Assembly: GCA_021201665.1 (NCBI GenBank)
Contig: JAJQEO010000048.1
Coordinates: 46,994-110,993, forward strand
From: Lachnospiraceae bacterium
GTDB lineage: Bacteria > Bacillota > Clostridia > Lachnospirales > Lachnospiraceae
Direction: 5' to 3'
Length of the DNA stretch: 64,000 nucleotides
How positions within the stretch are numbered: position 1 is the first letter of the stretch; each line of letters starts with the position of its first letter. Under the pieces are notes generated by a model. That model was not told where the DNA came from and made no database searches. It saw nothing but the letters and a program-made list of their open reading frames with translations. Of this stretch, positions 56,657 to 64,000 are shown one piece after another. A program made the position numbers and the translations under genes.

Positions 56657-57250
56657 TTAGCACAAACAAAGCCGGAGCAGACCGGCAGGCGTGTAGACAT
56701 AGTTGCCGGAAATCAGGTCAGCTACACGATTCTCGGAAAGACCGTCGATGTCCAAGCCATCCTTACTAACGAAGCGAGCGAATTTCTTCAGCTGCTTCGC
56801 CGCACAGTTCGGATTGGTGCATCTCAGAATCTCGGGTGCGCCCGCTTCCCGAACATAAATCTCTGTTACTCCGCCACATACCGGACAGAAATCGGGGATC
56901 TCAAACTCGGTGCCGTGAGCGTCAGCGGAAGCAACCTGGGGGATGATGAGATTGGCCTTAAACACTTTTAGCGTCGTCTTCCCATCTGCTCCGATTCCGA
57001 GCCGTTTCGCTTCGCTGACATTATGCAGGGAAGCACGGCGGACAGTGGTTCCTTCCAACTGGACGGGGTCAAACACTGCAACAGGAGTGACGCAGGTGGC
57101 TCCGCAAGACCAGTCAATGCATCTGAGCATCGTATCAGCAGTTGTGTCTGGCCATTTGTAGGCCATGCCTGCACCATTGTCGTGATGCCCAGTCGTGGTG
57201 AAAGACTTGGCATAAGCAGTATCCTCAAATACAACCACAAGGCCGTCTAC
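56657..57250 (-). pseudogene. Fragment of NAD-dependent DNA ligase (ligA)
   Basis: The frame starts with [15 protein letters not shown] and TGHHDNGAGMAYKWP from the end of the adenylation domain, continues through the OB fold (TPVAVFDPVQLEGTTVRRASLHN, LKVFKANLIIPQV) and the zinc finger (CPVCGG...CTNPNC), and stops after SKDGLDIDGLSENRVADLISG. The catalytic lysine region and the HhH and BRCT domains are missing, so it cannot be an active ligase. The upstream border joins a clpX-like piece. Confidence 0.85.
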
Positions 57251-57254
57251 CGGA

Positions 57255-57350
57255 TGTTCTGCTTCGCCTTCCCCATCCCCTCAAATGCACCGCCGCAAAT
57301 AAATAGTACATTCTTCGTGTTGAATTGGATGAAGTCTTGCATGAGGTTGT
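57255..57350 (-). pseudogene. Short clpX-like fragment
   Basis: The minus strand encodes [20 protein letters not shown] and then GMGKAKQ before a stop at the ligA junction. This matches the ClpX region that reads [21 protein letters not shown] in many bacteria. Only about 30 residues are present; a clean break occurs on both sides. Confidence 0.6.
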
Positions 57351-58005
57351 TCTGGAAGCTGACAGCTCGGTTGAAGTTGCAACTGCGTCAATCACATCCG
57401 AGGAGATGCCTCAGTATGGTACAATCACCGTCAACAAGACATCTGCCAACGAGAGCGTCACGAAAGATAACGATGACTACTCTCTGGAAGGCGCGGTGTA
57501 TACAGTCTATGCTGATGCTGACTGCGAAACGGAAGTGACCTCGATCACCACAGACTCAACAGGAGTTGGCACTTCCAGCAATCTCCCTCTCGGTACGCAT
57601 TACGTGAAGGAGACAACGGCTTCGGAAGGCTACGATCTGGACACCACAGGCGGTGATGGAACCGGCGTGTATGTAGTAACGCTGTCTTATGATAGCTCGG
57701 AAGAGACCGCAAGCAGTGCAATCAATTCCGAAGAGCCCCCGATCATTGAGACAACCTCCACCACAACTACAACAGATACACCTACTTCTGAGAGTACAGA
57801 ACAGAGCGAGGACGTAACCACCGAAGCAAGCACTGAAACAACAACGGACGAAACAAATACCGAAACATTAACGGAAGAAACGACCGAAGAAGAAACGGAT
57901 TCCAGTGCGAACACCAGTACGACAAGATGGAAGACTTCCACTACGTCATACCGGAAAAGATTGGAAAGGATGAGGAAGCAAAACAGGAATTCATCGCTGA
58001 AATGA
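57325..58005 (+). pseudogene. Fragment of a Cna_B-type surface protein
   Basis: The translation contains ITVNKTSANESVTKDNDDYSLEGAVYTVYADADCET, the SNLPLGTHYVKETTASEGYDLDT region and ATTQ-like Thr/Glu repeats afterwards: a single prealbumin-like Cna_B (SpaA-type) repeat followed by a Thr/Glu-rich stalk. There is no signal peptide, pilin motif or LPXTG. The first 10-15 residues and the last 25 are out of family, so both borders are junctions. Probably not expressed as a functional protein. Confidence 0.65.
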
Positions 58006-58706
58006 ACCGTGATGCAGCGACCTATCTGACCATCCATAAGCGTCTGGCTGAGATGTTCACGAAGGAACTGATGGGAAACGGGATGGATGAGAGCCGCTAC
58101 TGGGAGTCATATATCATTATCAACGATATGCGGATCTCGCTGAACATTGATCCCCCTAAGAAGGACGTATATGGCTATCAGCAGGAGGCATTGAGCCGTC
58201 GGGTCATTTATGCGGGCGTCACTCGACGCTGGTATCCAGATGGCTGGCGTTATTTTGCAACGCTGCTGTTGGACGGTCCGGCACCCGTGAAGCACTACTA
58301 TGACGGAGAACTGCTGCACCCGTTGGGCAAGGGCAAGGTCGGTCATGACATTGGCACTCAAACGATGGCTTCCTGCGGAGACAACAATGTCAGCCTGTAT
58401 GAGCTTGCCGACAGGGTGAAAGGTATCGACCGGGAACTCCGCATCCTGAATCGGGCAATGGATCGTTCCAGCAGGGCGATGAACCCCGGTATGTTTGATA
58501 AGGACGGCCAGATCATCCCGATTAACCGGTTGCCTGCTGACAAGCTCACGAAGCATGGCAAGCGTAAGTGGGTCAAAAGCAAGCGGTACTGCCAGCTTGA
58601 ATCTGAGCGGCGTTCTCTCTACCGTGAGCAAAAAGAAATGCGTATCTGTCAGCACAATGAGCTGTGCAATAAGCTCCTTCCAGAAATATGTCTGCATTTA
58701 AAATGA
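57927..58706 (+). pseudogene. Truncated TnpB/OrfB-type RNA-guided nuclease
   Basis: About 260 residues. YVIPEKIGKDEEAKQEFIAE and RRVIYAGVTRRWYPDGWRYF are the N-terminal and wedge regions; GKVGHDIGTQTMASCGD carries the first RuvC aspartate; SLYELADRVKGIDRELRILNRAMDRSSRAMNP is the helical stretch typical of IS605 OrfB. The frame stops shortly afterwards, before the second RuvC acid and the zinc finger. The start codon shown is an internal ATG; the left border joins the Cna_B fragment. Confidence 0.7.
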
Positions 58707-58790
58707 GAGGAAGACGAAACAATAGCAGAAGATAGAGTGATAGCTGGAAAGCACCGAAAGAAGAGGGCGATGGCGCTGATATGTGTACAA

Positions 58791-58828
58791 AAGAAACACC
58801 ACCCAAGACGAGCTCAGGTGGCGTTTCA
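58791..58828 (-). terminator. Terminator after the secreted protein gene
   Basis: On the minus strand AAACGCCACC pairs with GGTGGTGTTT (loop of about 15 bases, TGAGCTCGTCTTG), followed by CTTTTG. It lies 33 bases beyond the stop codon at 58861. Confidence 0.7.
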
Positions 58829-58860
58829 CAGTTAATGATGATGTGTGCGGGAAAGGCTTC

Positions 58861-59910
58861 TCATTGTAGTTTAAACGCCACATCCAGCCCAGTCAGATAC
58901 AGCGACAACGGATCATCGTCCTCCGCAACATCGTTCGGTACAATGATCAATCCACGTACCGTGACTTCGTCGCTCTCTGTCCCCGCCTCAAATGACTGGA
59001 GTGAAAAATTAATATCCCTATATCCCATCTCGCTCTGATAAGAGTTTGTCATCGAAGTCCCCAGCTTTGTCCACGAACCATCATCGCACTGCTCGAACAT
59101 GATAGCATCCGATGTAAGAGCGTAGTAGTCGGAATAAAGGATAGGAGTCGACACGAAGTCATCAACATCTTCATCGCCTACATACTTGTATGTGAGTGTG
59201 ATCGACATGAGCGAATAGTCCTCATCTGTCACCCGCAATCCCTTTTCCACATCCTCGTATTCCTCCTCCGTCAGCGGCAGAGCAAAATCATCAGATGCGG
59301 TATCGAGGGAGGCTCCATATACATATTCCGCAGTCTCAAGTGTCACCTCGAAGTTGTCTGAAACAGCCGTATCTCCAACTACACATTCCGTATCTGCTTC
59401 CGGAACATATATCTCTGCATTCTGGATTTGGAGAATTGGTTCGGAAAATGCACCTAAAAATCCATCATCTGCCGACTCATCCACCTCGGCTGCAACAAAA
59501 TCTCCGACAACAGTAATACAATATCCCTTCGTCAGCTCCGCCAATTGCTCCTTTGGCAGATATACATCCACATAGTAGTAGTACGACATAGAGAGTCCAT
59601 AAGCATCTGCACTGATCAGCATAGCATGATCAGATTCGATGGAGACAACTGCGCCTGTTATAGCGTATCGCTGGTCGGTATAGGTCAGCTCAAACTTCGC
59701 CTCATTTTCTGTATACAGACTGCTGAGCGCGTCCACTGCCCACCCAGGGCACATCTGGTACTCGTTGTCTTCCAGCCACTCCTGAGCATACTCCGTGTCC
59801 TCCACGAACTGAATTTCTGTTTCTTCCGCCTGTGCTGTACACATCGGCAATCCCAATACCATCGATGCTGCCAGTGCCATAGCCAGTAGTGTAGTCATTT
59901 TCTTTTTCAT
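58861..59910 (-). CDS. Secreted protein with a DUF4352-like domain
   Basis: 349 residues. The start at 59910 is supported by CAGGAGG. A signal peptide (MKKKMTTLLAMALAASMVLG) ends around CTAQA. The first half (IQFVEDTEYAQEWLEDNEYQMC) is unassigned. The second half (VGDTAVSDNFEVTLETAEYVYG to VRGLIIVPNDVAEDDDPLSLYL) has the order of a DUF4352 immunoglobulin-like domain. No anchor motif is visible. The role is unknown. It stands in the accessory zone but is intact and has its own terminator. Confidence 0.65.
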   Translation of the reverse strand: MKKKMTTLLAMALAASMVLGLPMCTAQAEETEIQFVEDTEYAQEWLEDNEYQMCPGWAVDALSSLYTENEAKFELTYTDQRYAITGAVVSIESDHAMLISADAYGLSMSYYYYVDVYLPKEQLAELTKGYCITVVGDFVAAEVDESADDGFLGAFSEPILQIQNAEIYVPEADTECVVGDTAVSDNFEVTLETAEYVYGASLDTASDDFALPLTEEEYEDVEKGLRVTDEDYSLMSITLTYKYVGDEDVDDFVSTPILYSDYYALTSDAIMFEQCDDGSWTKLGTSMTNSYQSEMGYRDINFSLQSFEAGTESDEVTVRGLIIVPNDVAEDDDPLSLYLTGLDVAFKLQ

Positions 59911-60118
59911 CTTCGTCCTCCTGATTTTTTCTGGATTGTTGTCATTTTCGGGTGATTTGGTCTGATAATAGCACATATGGAGAGAATTTACCACAGAATT
60001 TTACGCAGTTGAGCAGAAGGCTTGTCCAACGCGGAACATTGTTCCTTCATTTTCGAAATATCTGCGAGGTGACGGTACTTTCGCAAATCTCTCATATTCC
60101 AATCGGAGGTGATTAGCA

Positions 60119-60463
60119 ATGGCCAATACAGTGTTCGGGATCATTTTTATCGTTGTCGCTCTCGTATGCTTCTACTTCGTTTACTTTTTAAAAGCCGATG
60201 TCTATTTTGGAGGCAAAAAGACCAAGACTGCGTTTGGAAGAGTCATCGGAGAACGGGAAGAGAAGCAGAAGAAGCAATATATTGTTTCGTTTGAAACGGA
60301 AGACGGCGAGGTAAAGGAGGCATCGACAACATGGTACGAGGAGAATGACCTTGTATCAGCTGGAGACGATGTTAATCTGAAATACGTTGATTTCACCATT
60401 TGCAAGAAACCCGTCCTCGCTGTTCGGATTGTAAAAGATGGGCTGCTTTCTGGAATTTTGTGA
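60119..60463 (+). CDS. Small membrane protein, DUF3592-like
   Basis: 114 residues with a ribosome site (CGGAGGTGA). One N-terminal membrane helix (residues 5-25, FGIIFIVVALVCFYFVYFL) is followed by a soluble beta domain (FGRVIGEREEKQKKQYIVSFETEDGE and VSAGDDVNLKYVDF), the layout of DUF3592 proteins. The last residues overlap the end of an IscB fragment on the other strand, so the C-terminus may have been altered by that junction. Confidence 0.6.
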   Translation: MANTVFGIIFIVVALVCFYFVYFLKADVYFGGKKTKTAFGRVIGEREEKQKKQYIVSFETEDGEVKEASTTWYEENDLVSAGDDVNLKYVDFTICKKPVLAVRIVKDGLLSGIL

Positions 60464-60469
60464 TCCAAT

Positions 60470-60710
60470 TGATATGGTGGTCTACTTTAGACTGAATAGA
60501 TGGCGGGAGCCACCCTTCATGCCGATTTGTCAAATAAGACTTTTTGACTGTATGCCAGTGGCGTCCTTTCTTATCCGGTTCAGCCGAATAGACACGCTTG
60601 CGTTTAGACTTGAATTTTGCTCTGCGGTATCTTGTCTTGCGATAGCGACGACCTCTGCGGTATGTCTTCCGAGTCTCCATAAGCTTACGTTTTGCCAGGA
60701 TCTTGAGAGT
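60470..60710 (-). pseudogene. Fragment of an IscB-type RNA-guided nuclease (RRXRR region)
   Basis: The minus strand reads LAKRKLMETRKTYRRGRR, YRKTRYRRAKFKSKR and HEGWLPPSIQSKVDHHINWI, the bridge-helix and RRXRR signature of IscB. The first RuvC segment upstream, the HNH domain and the remaining RuvC parts are missing. Both ends abut unrelated sequence. The protein cannot be active. Confidence 0.7.
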
Positions 60711-60926
60711 ATGGAGAAAATGACTCCAAAGGCTGCGAAGAAAAAATGGAGCGAGCTTACGGTAAGGCTCAGCAAAAACTCAAAGCTGCGTAACTACAAG
60801 AGCGAAAAGCCTACCGTTAATCCGTCCGTCACACTGCATAAAACTGTTGCCGCAAGTAAAGAGGATGAGCAGCTGATGGAAGACGCACTCGGTAATTCTG
60901 ATATCCATTTTGCGCCTGGCAATTGA
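60711..60926 (+). CDS. Hypothetical small protein
   Basis: A 71-residue frame starting MEKMTPKAAKKKWSELTVRL and ending MEDALGNSDIHFAPGN. A weak ribosome site (CCAGGA) precedes it. It is lysine-rich in the first half, acidic at the end, and matches no family known to me. It may be the tail of a gene truncated by the IscB junction. Confidence 0.35.
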   Translation: MEKMTPKAAKKKWSELTVRLSKNSKLRNYKSEKPTVNPSVTLHKTVAASKEDEQLMEDALGNSDIHFAPGN

Positions 60927-60952
60927 GTTCGCTTGGGCACATCAAATATGTC

Positions 60953-60985
60953 AAAAGTGCCGTCCTCCCGGACGGCACTTTCTTA
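60953..60985. terminator. Bidirectional terminator
   Basis: AGTGCCGTC and GACGGCACT form the stem around CTCCCG, with A/T runs on either side. It separates the convergent genes at 60926 and 60986. Confidence 0.75.
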
Positions 60986-61186
60986 TCACCGATATTTTCT
61001 CAAAATCCTTGCTGCATCCTCCAGAATAACTTTCTGAATGTCTTCCGGCGCCTCTCTCGCAGCTTCGGCAGGCTTTACGCATTGGAAGTAACACTCGGCG
61101 AAAAACTCCTGTTCGTCCGGCTGCAGCTTGGGATAGAAGTACTTGACCAAGCACTTGAAGTTTTTCACATAAATATCCTTTAACAT
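60986..61186 (-). CDS. Small protein, possible chimera of an OLD/RecF-type ATPase start
   Basis: 66 residues with a ribosome site (AAAGGAG). The first 13 residues, MLKDIYVKNFKCL, are the standard beginning of OLD/RecF/SMC-type ATPases (strand before the P-loop). The rest (VKYFYPKLQPDEQEFFAECYFQ and onward) looks unrelated and lacks a P-loop, as though a deletion joined the start of an ATPase gene to the end of another. The ATG overlaps the stop of the DUF262 gene. Confidence 0.45.
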   Translation of the reverse strand: MLKDIYVKNFKCLVKYFYPKLQPDEQEFFAECYFQCVKPAEAAREAPEDIQKVILEDAARILRKYR

Positions 61187-62458
61187 ATAATCTCCTTTAT
61201 TAGATTCTGTGCCATATCAATTCTGTGTCCAGTTGAATATTGATCCCCACTTTTTATATATTTTATAAAATCCGAATTATTTTGCAACTCTTCAAACTTT
61301 TTGAGAAAATATCCTTGTATATTATGAGCTGTTCTAAGTCTTCATCAGATAATTTTGAAAAGCAAAATGACCATATTTCAAATAAGGCTTTATTAATTGA
61401 TCCTCTTCTTCCTGTCTGACTGTATTTTCTAAAAGCATATCTTCCAAATATTTGATAACAATATTTCATTATTTTTCTAAAACTTATTTTAATACGATCA
61501 ATATCTTTTTCCTGATATGTATTAACAAGTTTCATTACTTTAATTAGATAACTATCTATATTTCCATTATATTCTTTTCTGTAATCTAACTCAGTAAATG
61601 CAAGAAAACGTGTTACATATTCTCGATCCAACATCCGGTCGGTTCTAATACTATTTTCAGTAACTGTCAGAAATTCATCCGCTCTTGCAAGTTCTTCTAT
61701 TAAATCCGTCACATTACCCTGATAAAGTGCCTGTCTGATTTCCTGATCATTAAGCCCAATTCCACCAGTATTGATCCTTTGGAAAATATTATATACTATT
61801 TCCTCAGGAGCCCCTTTTCGACAGTATATGCGATAACAGGTGTTTCTTTAATACGCCGCATATACTGTCTTGGAAGTTCATCAAATGTATGATCATTGAA
61901 ATCTGTTAGATACTGGAGATTTTCAAGTTTTTTCTTTTTTCGATTTTCAGCTTTCCTATTTTCAGTGCCAACCAGAAAGTTTTGAAACGCCGTCAACCTC
62001 TGTAACCCATCAATTACAATCCAATTGTCTTCATCTGCCGCATTAAAATAAAATGCAGGAATTGGAATTTTCAGCATCAAAGACTCTATCAGTCGACTTT
62101 GCTGAGTCAAAGACCATAGGTTTCCATTTCTCTGGAAGCTTGGATTTAAATCAATCTCATTATTTTCCAAACGCTCCATTAAATTGTATACATTCACCGG
62201 CCTTTGACCTATATTAACTTCAGCAGGTATAAAGCTTGCAGGGTCAGTTTCCTCCGTAATATACCCTTCATCTTCTTCAGGCGTAATAGATATTCCATTT
62301 ACACTGAGTTCCTCTATTACACTCGTAATATCGGCATCCGTTACCCCTTCTGTTTTTTCTTTTAATATGTCTACGACAACATTATAGCTGATAGCATTTT
62401 TATTATTTTGGGCAAATTTTAGTACCTCAGATATTTTTGCCTTATATTTTTTTTTCAT
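61180..62458 (-). pseudogene. DUF262 (GmrSD N-terminal-like) gene with two frameshifts
   Basis: The frame starts at 62458 (GGGGGA upstream) and reads ALFQRNGNLWSL-type sequence: NPSFQRNGNLWSLTQQSRLIES, IPIPAFYF and the DUF262 motif VIDGLQRLTAFQNFL. After EKG at about 61815 the frame is lost in AAAAGGGG; restoring one G continues as APEEIVYNIFQRINTGG and through VTDLIEELARADEFLT. A second loss occurs in GATATTTTC near 61305; restoring one T continues as LKKFEELQNNSDFIKYIKSG to IKEIIC and a stop at 61180. Both lesions are single-base losses in short homopolymers, so sequencing error is possible. DUF262 occurs in type IV restriction and other defence genes. Confidence 0.75.
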
Positions 62459-62703
62459 AAATAAAATCCCCCATCTGGTCAAATAAAAATGAACCTATTC
62501 AGCTCACCAAGCCAAAGATTGTCTAGATCAGGAAACGCTATAACAAAAGCATTTTAAAGCCTATAGAAGCAGTTTAACACACAGCTTCACGTCTCACAAG
62601 CACAATTTCAACTTTTTCAATGGGAAGGGCAACTTTCCATGAAAATTCTTTTCACTTAGGCAAGCTGAAATTGACTCTTTCAATTATATATAGAGTCCCA
62701 CCC

Positions 62704-62850
62704 TCATACCCCAACCGCCTTAAACACCCAGTAGATCAGCCCCAGCACCCAGCTGGTGAACAGCCCATACAGGATCACCGGTCCGGCGATTGTAAAAATT
62801 TTACAGCCGATGCCGAAGACCTGGCCTTCTGCCAGGGTTCCATTAGGGAC
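62704..62850 (-). pseudogene. C-terminal fragment of a hydrophobic protein
   Basis: The minus strand reads VPNGTLAEGQVFGIGCKI, then FTIAGPVILYGLFTSWVLGL, and IYWVFKAVGV before TGA at 62706-62704. Two membrane segments are evident and the open frame has no good start. It looks like the end of a mobile-element membrane protein whose family I cannot name. The rest of the 62459-62875 gap is AT-rich and holds no gene that I can support. Confidence 0.4.
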
Positions 62851-62875
62851 AAAAAATTGTAATGTTTGCTATGAT

Positions 62876-63643
62876 CTATAGTTTCAAATACTCCTTGATT
62901 TCCTGAGAAGTATGTTCCTGTTCAGTCTTCCGATTCCAGAACACAATTGTCCTGACCGAATTTTCAGATACACGAATTCCTGCTTTCTGAATTTGTGTCT
63001 CAACTCGATTTCGCATACGACTTCCTTCATCAAGTGCATTCCTTACAATTCTTTCAAGATACTCAGGCTTACGCAAATCGCCAAGGTCATGAAATATCGC
63101 GTTAGACGCTACCAGTGCATTCCGCATATATGCTGCATTATCCTTAAACAAATTACTGTCAATATAAATACCCTGAGCTTCAATAAACAGGCAACAGAAC
63201 GTAACAACTGTACGTGTGTTGCCCTCCCGGAAGGGATGAACTTTCCATAGTTTTGACATAGAATCAGAAAACTGTTTTGTTACGCACTCTGGATCAAGCG
63301 TTTTCCAGTCAATAGCATTCATATCCGACAAGACAGTTTCAGAATCTTTTTCAATATCAAAACAATCCGAATATTCAACAGAAAGATCGCCCAATACTGC
63401 CTCTGCTTTTTCTATATTTATGATACGAGGCTTTCCAGCCCATTCATACACATCCTGGAAAATCAAATAATGCATGTAACACAAAGACTTAAAATTAAAA
63501 TCCAGCCAATTGATATCTGTAACAATCTCAGAAAGTCTGAGGGCAGTATAATCTGCTTCCATGTCGTCCAACATCTTCTGATCTCGCAGATCAGCAAGAT
63601 TTTTCAAAACCTCCGAGTTCGGATAAAGATAAGGATCTCGCAT
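62876..63643 (-). CDS. Fic-domain AMP transferase (toxin)
   Basis: 255 residues. The core motif is HPFREGNTRT, with the catalytic H136 and the anion-binding GN followed by R144; the usual last arginine of HxFx(D/E)GNxRxxR is replaced (V147). The flap region IFQDVYEWAGKPRIINIEKA precedes it. No inhibitory helix is seen in the protein itself, so control lies with the separate antitoxin encoded upstream. Fic toxins of this class modify gyrase or other targets with AMP. The start is eight bases after the antitoxin stop. Confidence 0.88.
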   Translation of the reverse strand: MRDPYLYPNSEVLKNLADLRDQKMLDDMEADYTALRLSEIVTDINWLDFNFKSLCYMHYLIFQDVYEWAGKPRIINIEKAEAVLGDLSVEYSDCFDIEKDSETVLSDMNAIDWKTLDPECVTKQFSDSMSKLWKVHPFREGNTRTVVTFCCLFIEAQGIYIDSNLFKDNAAYMRNALVASNAIFHDLGDLRKPEYLERIVRNALDEGSRMRNRVETQIQKAGIRVSENSVRTIVFWNRKTEQEHTSQEIKEYLKL

Positions 63644-63651
63644 TTTATCTC

Positions 63652-63822
63652 CTATTGTTTCATCTTATATTTGCGATCCAATGCTTTTTTTACATCATCC
63701 ATGGACATCTCTCCATGTTTTTCTTTTTCAATAAGCATCTTCATTTCTGCCGTAGGCTCCAGGCCATCTATCTTTATCATGCCAAGCGCATAGTCCCATT
63801 TTTTATCGGCACTTACTAACAT
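63652..63822 (-). CDS. VbhA-like Fic antitoxin
   Basis: 56 residues, MLVSADKKWDYALGMIKIDG and then LEPTAEMKMLIEKEKHGEMS, and a C-terminal MDDVKKALDRKYK, matching the small helical VbhA antitoxins placed before fic genes. The inhibitory motif is normally (S/T)xxxEG; here the aligned residues are M15-IKI-D19-G20, so both key positions deviate. AAGGAG lies nine bases upstream of the ATG. It is co-transcribed with the toxin. Confidence 0.75.
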   Translation of the reverse strand: MLVSADKKWDYALGMIKIDGLEPTAEMKMLIEKEKHGEMSMDDVKKALDRKYKMKQ

Positions 63823-63941
63823 AGAAATCATCTCCTTGTATGCTCTATACTATAACATAATGCATAATTTCGCTTTTCTCAAGTATAACACAATGAATTA
63901 GAATTAGCCATCTTTAAAATAAAAAATGGGTGAACAAGCCC

Positions 63942-64000
63942 TATAAGAAGTTACAGGTCACACCCCGGCCAGGGAAAACCTTCTTGAAAGCCACGACAAG
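63942..64000 (-). other. Possible C-terminus of a gene entering from the right
   Basis: The minus strand has an open frame from the right edge ending FPGRGVTCNFL and TAG near 63942. Only about 19 residues are inside the window. It may be the tail of a coding region or chance. Confidence 0.2.

Overview
The window reads as a chromosome segment of a Gram-positive anaerobe of class Clostridia, most likely Lachnospiraceae. The main grounds are gene order: a B12-binding radical SAM pair next to an RNase E/G, then rplU-prp-rpmA-obgE-yhbY-nadD-yqeK-rsfS; a mre/min/rodA block; and miaB-mutS-mutL-miaA. Gram-positive markers agree: L27 with a cleavable N-terminal extension beside its protease Prp, SepF and YlmH next to YggS, and a LexA of Bacillus/Clostridium type. 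No rRNA, tRNA or CRISPR array was found.

Layout. Bases 1-12,000 are mostly + strand housekeeping genes: a cut TetR regulator, PutP, the radical SAM pair, RNase E/G, the ribosomal and GTPase operon, and an SseB-like protein. Bases 12,000-17,400 are a switch zone where + strand genes from the left meet - strand genes from the right. It holds lexA with two probable operators, a large Ser/Asp-rich secreted protein, and a XerS-like tyrosine recombinase embedded in unusual DNA. Upstream of the recombinase are a consensus promoter inside a 17-bp inverted repeat, a long hairpin and two dif-like sites. Downstream are two arrays of 39-nt and 31-nt tandem repeats. Bases 17,400-56,000 are almost entirely - strand: dtd, rluD-like, lspA, aroB, ylmH, sepF, yggS; then dacF, mgsA, rodA, minE-minD-minC, mrdA, mreD-mreC-mreB, radC (cell shape and division); then flavoproteins, a PLP enzyme, miaA, mutL, mutS, a giant AAA/protease hybrid, a trigger-factor-like secreted chaperone, and miaB. 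Bases 56,000-64,000 are an accessory zone built from gene fragments (ligA, clpX, Cna_B, tnpB and iscB pieces, a frameshifted DUF262 gene), with an intact Fic toxin / VbhA-like antitoxin pair at the right end.

The most unusual items are these. (1) A 1,288-residue protein has a ClpB-type AAA module, a degenerate receiver-like domain and an FtsH-type AAA plus M41 protease, without membrane segments. (2) A modular hairpin repeat family occurs between genes and also inside mutL, a BaiN-like flavoprotein gene and the 3' end of a PLP-lyase gene. It is translated in two reading frames and shows compensatory base changes. (3) The XerS-like locus has inverted repeats, dif-like sites and tandem arrays, and sits exactly where gene orientation converges. 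(4) The Fic/VbhA pair has a deviating inhibitory motif. (5) The right-hand accessory zone carries remnants of both kinds of IS200/605-associated RNA-guided nuclease (TnpB and IscB).

All family assignments come from reading the translations, without a database search. Start codons were moved to the site with the best ribosome binding sequence where this was clear.
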